DNA of 38,225 nt from Nostoc sp. FACHB-152. GTDB taxonomy: Bacteria > Cyanobacteriota > Cyanobacteriia > Cyanobacteriales > Nostocaceae. Each line of letters begins with the position of its first letter. Positions within the stretch are counted from its first letter, which is position 1. Shown piece by piece: positions 26,003 to 35,919 of the stretch. A program made the translations under genes and the position numbers. The DNA is taken from positions 1 through 38,225 of the forward strand of contig NZ_JACJRV010000070.1 of assembly GCF_014697475.1 (NCBI RefSeq). Reading direction: 5' to 3'. The notes under the pieces are model-generated. The model made no database searches, was not told where the DNA came from, and saw only the letters and a list, made by a program, of their open reading frames with translations.

Positions 26003-28219
26003 ATGACCGCCACCAAGCCAGAAATCAGTAAGCGAGTGGCTCAGGAATCAAAAATTATCACGAGAATTGAATATTATATCGTACATAAAATTCCTGGCAG
26101 AATTAGATTTCGCATTCCTCTTCTAAGCCACGAACCCGCTTATGCTCAACGTCTACAAGAGTTACTAAAATCTGATAGTCACATTTCACAAGTGCGCGTG
26201 AATTGTACTTGTAGTTCTATTGCAATTACTTATCAATTAGCTAATTGCAACGATGGGTTAATGCCAGCGTATCTCATACATTTGCTACATGAGGCTAGAG
26301 TTAGTCAACAGGGAGCCGTTAACACTCAACAATCACCAGAAGCAGATGATTCTGGCTTGAAGTTGCCAGCTACAGCTACAGTTTTAGCTTTACTGGGGTT
26401 AGGCTTTCCCATTCCTAGAGTCATGATTGCGGCAACTGTGGCACTAGCAGCTTTACCTATTGCTAAACGTGCTTATGCCAGCATTACGCAACAGCGAAAA
26501 TTAAATATAGATTGCCTAGATTTTATGGCGATCGCCTTAACTTCTGCTCAAGGAAATCTCTTAACACCAGCTTTAGTGATGACTCTGCATGAAATTGGCG
26601 ATCTGATCCGCGATCGCACTGCACGCGTGACGGAAAATCGCGCCGCCGATTTACTCGATTCCTTGGGTCATTTCGCCTGGGTAGAACAACCAGATGGACA
26701 GAAAAAACGCATCCTCGCCACCCAAGTCCAGCCAAAAGACACAGTAATAGTTTATCCAGGTGAACAAATCCCTGTAGATGGGCAAATTCTACGAGGTAAA
26801 GCTTTAATCGACCAACAAAAACTGACTGGTGAATCAATGCCAGTTTTACGTCAGCTAGGACAAGCGGTTTATGCTTCAACCCTAGTGCGAGAAGGGGAAA
26901 TTTACATCCAAGCTGAACGTGTAGGTGCGGCGACTCGCGCTGGTGCAAGTATAGAGTTAGTGCAGCAAGCCCCAGTTCACGATACACGTATGGGCAACTA
27001 TGCAGCCAACATCGCAGACAAAGCCGTATTACCAGCCTTGATTTTTGCTGGCTTGGTATTCGCCGCTACCCGCAACCCAGCTAGGGCAGCATCTATTCTT
27101 ACCCTCGATTTTGTCACCGGGATTCGTGTTTCTTTACCAACAACTTTCTTAGCAGCCTTACACCACGCCACTAGACACGGTGTTCTCATCCGCAGTGGTC
27201 ATGCTTTAGAAAAATTGGCAGAAGTGGATACCTTGGTATTTGATAAAACAGGCACTTTGACTAAAGGTGATATCGAAGTTATGGAAGTGGAAACCGTAGC
27301 GGGGAGAATGTCTACTTCCAAGCTGTTAAGCCTAGCCGCCGCCGCCGAACAACGCCTGACTCACCCAGTCGCCGAAGCGGTAGTCAACTACGCCGAAAAA
27401 CAAAATATTGAGATTCTTCCTCGCAAAGAATTTGTCTATGAAATTGGTTTGGGTGTGCGAGCCGAAATTGATGGCGAACAAGTTATAGTAGGGAGCGATC
27501 GCTTTTTGCGTCAGTGTGGTGTTCCCCTCGATTGTCTTTATGAACCACATCACTGTAACCAAGCAGATTGTCCCCATCATTTAAATTGCCGTATTTCTGC
27601 CCATGATTCTTTGCTGTATGTGGCAGTCAATCAAGAATTTCAGGGAGTGATTTATTATACAGACCCACTGCGTCCAGAAAGTGCAACCGTGATTGAAAAA
27701 CTGCAAACTCAATACGGCATGGAAATACATCTGCTCACAGGCGATAATCAGCAAAGAGCGATCGCAGTTGCTGAAGAACTTAATCTTCCCCTAGCGCAAG
27801 TTCATGCTGAAGCATTCCCCGAACAAAAAGCCGAAATTATCCAAAAGTTACACCAGTCAGGGAAAACAGTAGCGTTTACTGGCGACGGCTTGAATGATTC
27901 TATTGCTTTAGCTTATGCCGATGTAGCGATTTCTTTTAGCGGTGGTTCCGAAGTAGCCAGAGAAATAGCCGATGTTGTCCTGATGGATGATAACCTCAGC
28001 AGTTTTTTAGCAGCAATTGCGATCGCCCGTCAAACCCAAGCCGTAATTAAACAAAATATCGGTTTAGCTGTGTTCCCCAATTTAACCGCTTTAGGATTAG
28101 CCACAACCATCGGGCTGCATCCCTTAGCCGCGACGGTTGTCCACAATGGTTCTGCAATTGCAGCTGGCTTAAATGGGTTACGTCCCTTAATGCACCAAGA
28201 TCCGCCGAGACATAGTTAG
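26003..28219 (+). CDS. Heavy-metal-type P-type ATPase lacking the CPC motif
   Basis: A 738-aa P1B-like ATPase. A degenerate HMA-like N-terminal domain (about 20-80, GRIRFRI, no CxxC) precedes membrane helices. Visible are TGES (275-278), DKTGT (414-418, phosphorylated D414), the P1B-type HP pair (H454-P455), LTGDNQQRA, TGDGLND and the C-terminal HNGSAIAAGLNGLRPL. The membrane segment that normally carries CPC or a similar metal-binding triad reads LDFVTGIRVSLPTT, without Cys. A Cys/His-rich insertion at about 511-534 (CLYEPHHCNQADCPHHLNC) sits in the nucleotide-binding domain. AAGGGG precedes the ATG at 26003; the open frame runs further upstream but includes repeat DNA. Transported ion unknown; copper or zinc cannot be assumed. 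Confidence 0.85.
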   Translation: MTATKPEISKRVAQESKIITRIEYYIVHKIPGRIRFRIPLLSHEPAYAQRLQELLKSDSHISQVRVNCTCSSIAITYQLANCNDGLMPAYLIHLLHEARVSQQGAVNTQQSPEADDSGLKLPATATVLALLGLGFPIPRVMIAATVALAALPIAKRAYASITQQRKLNIDCLDFMAIALTSAQGNLLTPALVMTLHEIGDLIRDRTARVTENRAADLLDSLGHFAWVEQPDGQKKRILATQVQPKDTVIVYPGEQIPVDGQILRGKALIDQQKLTGESMPVLRQLGQAVYASTLVREGEIYIQAERVGAATRAGASIELVQQAPVHDTRMGNYAANIADKAVLPALIFAGLVFAATRNPARAASILTLDFVTGIRVSLPTTFLAALHHATRHGVLIRSGHALEKLAEVDTLVFDKTGTLTKGDIEVMEVETVAGRMSTSKLLSLAAAAEQRLTHPVAEAVVNYAEKQNIEILPRKEFVYEIGLGVRAEIDGEQVIVGSDRFLRQCGVPLDCLYEPHHCNQADCPHHLNCRISAHDSLLYVAVNQEFQGVIYYTDPLRPESATVIEKLQTQYGMEIHLLTGDNQQRAIAVAEELNLPLAQVHAEAFPEQKAEIIQKLHQSGKTVAFTGDGLNDSIALAYADVAISFSGGSEVAREIADVVLMDDNLSSFLAAIAIARQTQAVIKQNIGLAVFPNLTALGLATTIGLHPLAATVVHNGSAIAAGLNGLRPLMHQDPPRHS

Positions 28220-28253
28220 TAAAAGTACAAAGGCACAGAAGGGAAATAATTAA

Positions 28254-28493
28254 CTATATAAATAACAAGAAAGTAATAATCAACCCACTAAGCGCAATAG
28301 CGAATATAATAGCGTATTCAACTCTCCGGCTAAAAAATCCTACAGCCGCAATTATGGCGATCGCTAGTCCAAAGATACCGATATATTGCCCCTTCTGTAA
28401 ACCATGAGCAATTAGCGGATCTTTGTTTGTACCAGGTGGGAGAGTTTCTTGAATTGTTTTTGGAGATGGTAATTCTTGTGCTAATAATTTCAT
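28254..28493 (-). CDS. Small two-helix membrane protein
   Basis: A 79-aa protein: a soluble N-terminus (MKLLAQELPSPKTIQETLPPG) followed by two membrane helices (about 38-54 and 59-79) joined by SRRVEY. AAGGAGG lies 6 bases upstream of the ATG, a very strong ribosome binding site, so it is surely translated. It converges on the P-type ATPase gene with only 34 bases between the stops, so it is not cotranscribed with it. Function unknown. Confidence 0.8.
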   Translation of the reverse strand: MKLLAQELPSPKTIQETLPPGTNKDPLIAHGLQKGQYIGIFGLAIAIIAAVGFFSRRVEYAIIFAIALSGLIITFLLFI

Positions 28494-28771
28494 AAAATTC
28501 CTCCTTAAACAAATATTAATAACTTCTCAAGCTTTTTCAGCCCACCATAGATAGAGAAAGAAACATCAAAAGACCTGAGCTATATCAACAAATACCAATA
28601 ACAACAGTAATTATACGCTTAATATAAGCCTATTTTATACCTTATACTATGCCTGCTCCCAATTAACTTTCTTTCGTAATAAAAATCATAAAAACCAGCT
28701 ACAATTAAAATTCTGCAAAAATTTTCAGATGAGTTTATAGAAGGTTTAGGAGTATTCAGGGGACTAAAACT

Positions 28772-31700
28772 ATGATTAAGCTTGGCTCACTAGTGCAGTC
28801 CTCAAATAATACTTTGGGGATAGGTAAAGTTATTGAAATCTCTTATGGCAATGTTGTTGTTGAATATTTTTGTTCCATAGGACAACGTTTGCAAAAAACT
28901 TTACCTTTAGAGTCGCTGTCTCAAGTTCTGCTAAAACACCAAACTCGATGCTATGTCAAGTTAAAAGACCAGGATAAATGGATAACTGGCAGAATTTTTG
29001 CGTGGGACGAAGACATTTACAAATATCAAATTGATTTACCAAGTAAAAAGTCTCTCGTTACCACTGAACAAGATATTTATGTCCGTTGTAATTTAGCGGT
29101 AAAAGACCCAATAGAAACTTTAGCAATCAAAGGACATGAGTCACCTTATTTACACGATAGAAGGTTGGCTTTAGTTAAATGCTTAGTTAAACAAAGGGCT
29201 GTTAGCCTGGGAATGACAGGGCTAATTTCATCCAATATTAATCTTTATCCTCATCAAGTAGAAGTTGTTCGGCGTGTATTAGAAGATCCAGTTCAACGCT
29301 ACTTATTAGCAGATGATGTAGGATTAGGAAAAACTATAGAAGCGGGGATAATTCTACGTCAATATCTGCTTGATGAACCTAAAAAAGGTGCGGTAGTTGT
29401 GGTTCCCGGAAAATTACTGCAACAATGGAAAAATGAATTAGAAAATAAATTTTTTATATCTCATTTTCCTAAACGAGTAGTAGTACTGGCATATGATGAT
29501 GTACATAAAATTAATCCAAAAGCTAGTATTGGGTTACTAATTTTAGATGAAGCTCATCATATTGCAGCAATGGCTAACTCTCAAGATATGGAATCACGCC
29601 AGCGTTTTGCAACTTATAAGAATTTAGCTCATAGAAGTGAACGGTTACTTTTACTATCCGCTAGTTCTATTCTCAAGCATGAGCAAGATTTACTAGTGAT
29701 GCTGCACCTGCTTGAACCAACAACATATAAATTGGATGATTTAGAGAGTTTTCAGGCTCAAATCCGCAATCACCAATTGCTTGGTCAAATTGTCTTTTCT
29801 CTAAGAGATGCTCCGGATGTTTCTAATATTGAAAGCAACTTAGAGCAATTACAAAAATTATTGCCAGAAGATAAACATTTATTAGCTTTAATTACAAGTT
29901 GGAAAGATTCTTTACAAACAGACTCGATTATCCAAGAAGTTTGTAGACACATCAGATACAACTATCGACAGCACCGCCGAGTACTTTGTAATCGTCGTGA
30001 TTGCGTGGAAGATGCGATATTTAGTCGCAATATTACACCAAAAGAAGAATATGATTTAGATGAGCGATCGCCTGATATTCATGAACTGATTGAAAGATGG
30101 CGTAATCTTGCTCCTAAACAAGAAGATTATAGACGGATTTTCTTACTATTGTTCTTAGCATCTGGTACGTGGTTAGGCATTTTAGAACAAGTAATTGCAT
30201 CACGTCTCAGTGGAATTCGTAATCAAGCACTCCTCAAAGAATTTAGCAATGATGATGTCAATCTCTTAACTCAAACTCTGAAATTTGAAGGTGAAGAGGA
30301 TATTTTAACATCTTTGCGCCAAATTATTAGCCAACCCTCCGAAGATGGCGACAGGATTGAATTACTAAAAATCATCATTCTCTATCGCTTATCAGAAATT
30401 TTTGGCTTGCAATCATTCCGCAGCAATATTAACCAATTAGGCGAAAGAATCAAACAAAGAATTCAACGACCGATTCCGGGTGACTATTTACCAAAAATTG
30501 TCATATTTACTGATTTTAAGCAATCTTGCCCAGAAATTGCTCGTACTTTATCACAAGTTTTTGGTGCAGAATGTATTGCAACTCACCAATTAGAACAAAG
30601 CTGGGCAGAAGTTGAGAAAAATTTAAAGCAATTTCAGAGTAACTCGAAATGCTTTATTTTAGTTTGTGATACTTCTGCACAAGAAGGGCATAATTTCCAA
30701 TCAATAGATTGGTTAATTAATTTTGATATTCCTTGTCAACCCAGTCACCTAGAACAAAGAATTGGTCGATTTGACCGTATTGGTCGCTCTAAAGATGTTG
30801 ATTTTACTATCTTAGTTGGTGCTGATTTAGAAGACAGTCTTCATGCGGCTTGGTATCAGCTTTTAAAAGATGGATTTTCGATTTTTACCCAGTCGATAGC
30901 CGGTTTCGACGTTAGTAATAAACTACCAGAAATAGAAGATACTTTGTTTCAATCAGGAGCTAGTGGTTTATTAGCAACAATAGAATCAATCCAACAAGAA
31001 ATGGCTCAAGCTCAATTAGAGATCAATGCCGAGAATGCTTTAAGTCAAATTAATCTTCAAGCAGATGGCAATATATATTTCCAAGAGCTAGATAATTACG
31101 ATAGCAACCATCCTGAAATTAAACGGGCGATCGAAGGGTGGATTGATAACGCCTTAAAATTCAAATCAATTTATCACCCAGATTTGACAGATGTCAAACA
31201 TTATCAAGCAACCAAGTATACTTTAGTTTCTGCCAATGAGTTGAAAACCCGCTTTGCTAATAGCAATATCAACCAATTTGGTACTTATAACCGTAGGGTA
31301 GCAAACCAAAATCCTGGTGTCAGACTTTTCCGAATTGGAGAATCATTAGTAGATACAATCTCTAGCTATGTAGACTGGGATGACCGAGGTCAAGCTTTTG
31401 CTTTATGGCGACAAGATCCATCTTGGGATAGCAGTCAGGGAAGTGAATGGTTTGGTTTTCAATATAACTATTTAGTTGAAGTTAGTCTCAAACAAGTTAA
31501 GCAAATCATCACAGATTATCAACTAGATAGTTCTCAATACAATATATTGAAACGTCGAGTTGATGCTTTATTTCCGCCATTTATTCAAACTATCTTCGTT
31601 GATGCTCGTTCTGAAACTTTATCTGATGTTCAAGATGAATCTATCTTGAATATCTTACAGCGACCATATCAAAAAGATAAAAATCATCATGGAGCGCAAG

Positions 31701-32056
31701 ATTATAATCTAGCTAAAGAGCGTTTAGAGATTATCGACAATTTTATAGCCCCTGATAATTGGCATAATGTTTGCCATCTTGCGGGTGAGACATCTCAAAA
31801 ATTACTGGTTGAACGCCAAGATTTTATTCAATTGTGTGAAAAGTATGCTCAGGCTGCCGAGCAGAAATTAGCTCAAAGGGTAGAGCAATTACGTCTACGC
31901 TTGAATAGCCAAACTTGGGATCATACTCTAGCTGACGAACTAAAAATAGAAGGAGTTTTAAAAGCCGCTATTGTTAAGGGAATTCGTCAGCCAGAAATTC
32001 AACTTGATTCTATTGGTTTCATCGTCATATCTGGACGCTCTGCTCCAGATTTGTAG
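28772..32056 (+). CDS. Large SNF2-family helicase, DpdE-like
   Basis: A 1094-aa protein. The N-terminal part (about 1-110) looks like small beta-barrel modules seen in RapA-type proteins (GIGKVIEISYGNVVVEYF). The SNF2 ATPase core has motif I DDVGLGKTIEAG (181-192), DEAH (259-262), LLLSASS and, in the second lobe, TSAQEGHNFQSIDWLINFD followed by QRIGRFDRIGR. A long C-terminal region (about 700-1094) has no recognised catalytic motif. Overall form recalls DpdE, the SNF2 helicase of the 7-deazaguanine DNA modification (Dpd) system. No other dpd gene lies within this window, so this could be an orphan. RapA-like transcription recycling is an alternative. It stands alone between a small membrane protein and repeats. 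Confidence 0.8.
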   Translation: MIKLGSLVQSSNNTLGIGKVIEISYGNVVVEYFCSIGQRLQKTLPLESLSQVLLKHQTRCYVKLKDQDKWITGRIFAWDEDIYKYQIDLPSKKSLVTTEQDIYVRCNLAVKDPIETLAIKGHESPYLHDRRLALVKCLVKQRAVSLGMTGLISSNINLYPHQVEVVRRVLEDPVQRYLLADDVGLGKTIEAGIILRQYLLDEPKKGAVVVVPGKLLQQWKNELENKFFISHFPKRVVVLAYDDVHKINPKASIGLLILDEAHHIAAMANSQDMESRQRFATYKNLAHRSERLLLLSASSILKHEQDLLVMLHLLEPTTYKLDDLESFQAQIRNHQLLGQIVFSLRDAPDVSNIESNLEQLQKLLPEDKHLLALITSWKDSLQTDSIIQEVCRHIRYNYRQHRRVLCNRRDCVEDAIFSRNITPKEEYDLDERSPDIHELIERWRNLAPKQEDYRRIFLLLFLASGTWLGILEQVIASRLSGIRNQALLKEFSNDDVNLLTQTLKFEGEEDILTSLRQIISQPSEDGDRIELLKIIILYRLSEIFGLQSFRSNINQLGERIKQRIQRPIPGDYLPKIVIFTDFKQSCPEIARTLSQVFGAECIATHQLEQSWAEVEKNLKQFQSNSKCFILVCDTSAQEGHNFQSIDWLINFDIPCQPSHLEQRIGRFDRIGRSKDVDFTILVGADLEDSLHAAWYQLLKDGFSIFTQSIAGFDVSNKLPEIEDTLFQSGASGLLATIESIQQEMAQAQLEINAENALSQINLQADGNIYFQELDNYDSNHPEIKRAIEGWIDNALKFKSIYHPDLTDVKHYQATKYTLVSANELKTRFANSNINQFGTYNRRVANQNPGVRLFRIGESLVDTISSYVDWDDRGQAFALWRQDPSWDSSQGSEWFGFQYNYLVEVSLKQVKQIITDYQLDSSQYNILKRRVDALFPPFIQTIFVDARSETLSDVQDESILNILQRPYQKDKNHHGAQDYNLAKERLEIIDNFIAPDNWHNVCHLAGETSQKLLVERQDFIQLCEKYAQAAEQKLAQRVEQLRLRLNSQTWDHTLADELKIEGVLKAAIVKGIRQPEIQLDSIGFIVISGRSAPDL

Positions 32057-32156
32057 TGTTTAATGCTCTTGATAATCATCCCTGGTTAGCATAAGTACTT
32101 TTGTATTACTACCAGAAAGTCAGAAAACTATGCAATTGCATGACGGGCGATCGCCC

Positions 32157-32277
32157 AATACGGTTCGGATAAGCATTTTGAACTAAGAATTGGTTTGGGG
32201 AAAGGTTAAAGGGTAAGGGTTAAAGGTTTTTTCTTCCTCTTTCCCCCTTCGCCTTTCCCCTTTAACCGAACCGTATT
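32157..32277. mobile_element. MITE-like element, copy 1
   Basis: A 121-bp element bounded by perfect 12-base terminal inverted repeats, AATACGGTTCGG (32157-32168) and CCGAACCGTATT (32266-32277). Complementarity extends outward into the flanks through GGCGATCG. It encodes nothing. Most of its length reappears in reverse orientation at 32610-32879. Confidence 0.75.
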
Positions 32278-32377
32278 GGTCGATCGCCTATCTTAAACTT
32301 ATTTTGTAGAAGCGATCGCATTTTTGCTTGTAAATAGTTTGATAAAACAAGGGTAGAGTTTGAGCAACCTACCACTA

Positions 32378-32569
32378 ATGACTACCACCAAGATTCACCT
32401 AATTGTTGGCATTCACAACTTAACCCTGTTGGTGTTTTACACAGAGATTGATTGCTGGCAGTTTCGGTTAATTAGTGCTGGTGGTGCTGTTTTTGGTGAG
32501 CGCAAGCTTTACTATACGCCCGAAGCTGCGGAGAAAGCAGCGCGTGAGTGGATTGAACAGGGTAATTAA
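32378..32569 (+). CDS. Small hypothetical protein between two repeat copies
   Basis: A 63-aa protein (MTTTKIHLIVGIHNLTLLVFYTEIDCWQFRLI...VFGERKLYYTPEAAEKAAREWIEQGN). It looks like a compact beta-sheet followed by an amphipathic helix, a form common among small conserved cyanobacterial proteins. The ATG at 32378 is preferred over an in-frame TTG at 32360. It is enclosed by two inverted copies of a MITE-like element. Function unknown; translation is plausible but not proven. Confidence 0.6.
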   Translation: MTTTKIHLIVGIHNLTLLVFYTEIDCWQFRLISAGGAVFGERKLYYTPEAAEKAAREWIEQGN

Positions 32570-32609
32570 ACGTTGCGTGTCTACTCAGCTAAGTCTTCCA
32601 GGGAGGTAC

Positions 32610-32879
32610 TACGGTTCGGTTAAAGGGGAAAGCCGAAGGGTGAAAGGAAAAGAAAAAACCTTTAACCCAAACCCAGTAACTCCTTCGGGGTGACGCTCGC
32701 AAGCTCGCTAACGTCAGTCGCTCATGGGGGAAACCACGCCACGTGCTTCTCCTAATCGGAGACGCTACGCGAACAAGCCGGGAAACCCGTCCAACGCAGT
32801 GGCTCCCCTACGTACCCGTCGCTGGCTCACCTTTTCCCCAAATCAATTCTTAGTTCAAAATGCTTATCTGAACCGTATT
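32610..32879. mobile_element. MITE-like element, copy 2, reversed and interrupted
   Basis: This is the reverse complement of the element at 32157-32277. The left end TACGGTTCGGTTAAAGGGG and the right end CTTATCTGAACCGTATT match copy 1 with few changes, including the TTAGTTCAAAATGC stretch. A foreign block of about 155 bp (32675-32829) sits between the two halves. Confidence 0.75.
32675..32829. repeat. Interspersed repeat nested in MITE copy 2
   Basis: A GC-rich block full of short palindromes: GACGCTCGCAAGC/GCTAACGTC, TTCTCCTAATCGGAGA and CGGGAAACCCG. Related pieces occur at about 10545-10760 and 25853-25910, so it is a dispersed repeat that landed in, or replaced the middle of, the older element. 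Confidence 0.65.
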
Positions 32880-32907
32880 GTCCTATAAGCTATCAACTCT
32901 CCACGAC

Positions 32908-32937
32908 AAAAAACCCCGGCGTTAAGTACCGAGGTTT
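32908..32937 (-). terminator. Rho-independent terminator
   Basis: On the minus strand AAACCTCGG, a 9-base loop and CCGGGGTTT form a stem with one G-U pair, followed by TTT. It lies 33 bases after the stop of the minus-strand small membrane protein gene. Confidence 0.75.
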
Positions 32938-32969
32938 AGGGGAGATGGTGATACCGAAATCTACAAATA

Positions 32970-33140
32970 TTAACTAACCACAAAAGCAACCAAAACTAGA
33001 GCGGTAACAAATATAGTTGCAATTGCACCTTGTATCAGATAATTACGCTGTTCCCACACTGCTGGATACTCAGCACAGTATACCTGGGGTTCAGTTGGGT
33101 AGTTGTTGAGAATGCCGTTTTCATTAACTGTGGTGTACAT
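32970..33140 (-). CDS. ssl1498/Psb35-like single-helix light-harvesting-like protein
   Basis: A 56-aa protein, MYTTVNENGILNNYPTEPQV..., with one membrane helix (about 35-55, YLIQGAIATIFVTALVLVAFV). The opening GILNN-x-P-TEPQVY-AEYP matches the ssl1498-family light-harvesting-like proteins of cyanobacteria, relatives of the Psb35-type accessory factors of photosystem II. They lack the full chlorophyll-binding repeat and are thought to sit in the thylakoid membrane with pigment-protein complexes. A clean terminator follows the gene. It was too short for a standard ORF cut-off but is well supported. Confidence 0.75.
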   Translation of the reverse strand: MYTTVNENGILNNYPTEPQVYCAEYPAVWEQRNYLIQGAIATIFVTALVLVAFVVS

Positions 33141-33334
33141 AGTTTTTTATTGCTTGTTTATTAACTTATGTAAATAAAGATAACAATATTGTTACAAACT
33201 GTCAACAATACTTGACACAAAAAGGCTGATAGCGTTAATAAAAATCACTAATCAGTAACAGGGTACTCAGATAACGAGACACAGCGAACACTTTTGCGCT
33301 CACCCGGTTGCTGAGAGTTTGGGTGTACCTAGAT

Positions 33335-33463
33335 ATGAGCAATACAGAGAGAACAAAGAAACTGATGCGATTAATCGCTGACAAGCGGCAATCTGCACAA
33401 ATGACCACGCGGGATGGACTGTGGTTATCAGTGCAGATTGCTGGCGATCGCGTATTTTATTAA
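33335..33463 (+). CDS. Possible small protein (42 aa)
   Basis: A 42-codon frame, MSNTERTKKLMRLIADKRQS... ending GDRVFY, basic at the N-terminus. It has a plausible helix then a hydrophobic strand, but only a weak ribosome binding site. It lies 316 bases before atpB on the same strand and is followed by a long hairpin. I do not recognise it; it could be a real short protein or chance. Confidence 0.35.
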   Translation: MSNTERTKKLMRLIADKRQSAQMTTRDGLWLSVQIAGDRVFY

Positions 33464-35227
<1,764 letters not shown>

Positions 35228-35232
35228 TATTC

Positions 35233-35320
35233 AGTGAACAGTCATCAGTGAACAGTCATCAGACATGAAAACTGTTCACTGATAACTGATAACTGATAAC
35301 TGATAACTGATAACTGAAAC
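35233..35320. repeat. Tandem repeats between atpB and atpC
   Basis: Two copies of AGTGAACAGTCATC (35233-35246, 35247-35260) are followed by ACTGTTCACT (35271-35280), the perfect complement of AGTGAACAGT. Then come five CTGATAA heptamers (35279-35313) and CTGAAAC, touching the atpC ATG. The inverted 10-mer can form a hairpin. Confidence 0.9.
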
Positions 35321-35734
35321 ATGACATTAACCGTTCGTGTAATTTCCCCAGACAAGACAATCTGGGATGCTGAAGCTGAAGAGGTAATTTTACCCAGTAC
35401 AACTGGTCAGCTAGGTATCCTCAGTGGACACGCACCTCTGTTAACAGCTTTAGATACAGGGGTAATGCGGGTTCGTGCCGGCAAAAATACCAACTGGCAA
35501 GCGATCGCCCTTTTGGGTGGTTTCGCAGAAGTTGAATCTGATGAAGTCACAATTCTAGTAAATGGTGCGGAACGTGGCGACGCTATTGACGTAGAAAGCG
35601 CACGCACAGCTTACAACGAAGCCCAAACCCGTCTGTCTCAAGTTCCAGCAGGCGATCGGCAAGCTCAAATCCAAGCAAACCAAGCCTACAAACGCGCCCG
35701 CGCTCGTTTTCAAGCTGCTGGCGGTTTGGTATAA
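35321..35734 (+). CDS. atpC: ATP synthase F1 subunit epsilon
   Basis: A 137-aa epsilon subunit (called atpE in cyanobacterial and plastid naming). It forms part of the central stalk and inhibits ATP hydrolysis in the dark. The N-terminal beta-sandwich ([44 protein letters not shown]) and the C-terminal two-helix arm are both present. It is 93 bases after atpB, and no Shine-Dalgarno sequence is seen because a heptamer repeat runs up to the ATG. Confidence 0.98.
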   Translation: MTLTVRVISPDKTIWDAEAEEVILPSTTGQLGILSGHAPLLTALDTGVMRVRAGKNTNWQAIALLGGFAEVESDEVTILVNGAERGDAIDVESARTAYNEAQTRLSQVPAGDRQAQIQANQAYKRARARFQAAGGLV

Positions 35735-35756
35735 ACATTGCTCATAATTTTTAATT

Positions 35757-35795
35757 TTGTAGAGTAGGCTACTTGCTTGCTCTACAAATTTTTTT
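35757..35795 (+). terminator. Rho-independent terminator after atpC
   Basis: TTGTAGAG (35757-35764) pairs perfectly with CTCTACAA (35780-35787), followed by A and seven T residues. It sits 23 bases after the atpC stop and should end the atpB-atpC transcript. Confidence 0.9.
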
Positions 35796-35919
35796 AAGGA
35801 AGTGTTGTTATGAATATCCATTTGACTTTGCACAAAAAATTACACTAAGTTTAAGAAAATCAGACCTCGCCAAGTGAAGTGTTAACTTAGATGATTAGTT
35901 GCCCAAAAGGGCGCACAAT

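Noticed and set aside
32157-32879. Composite transposon with transposase
   Set aside because: The enclosed 63-aa gene has no transposase features, and neither repeat copy encodes a protein.
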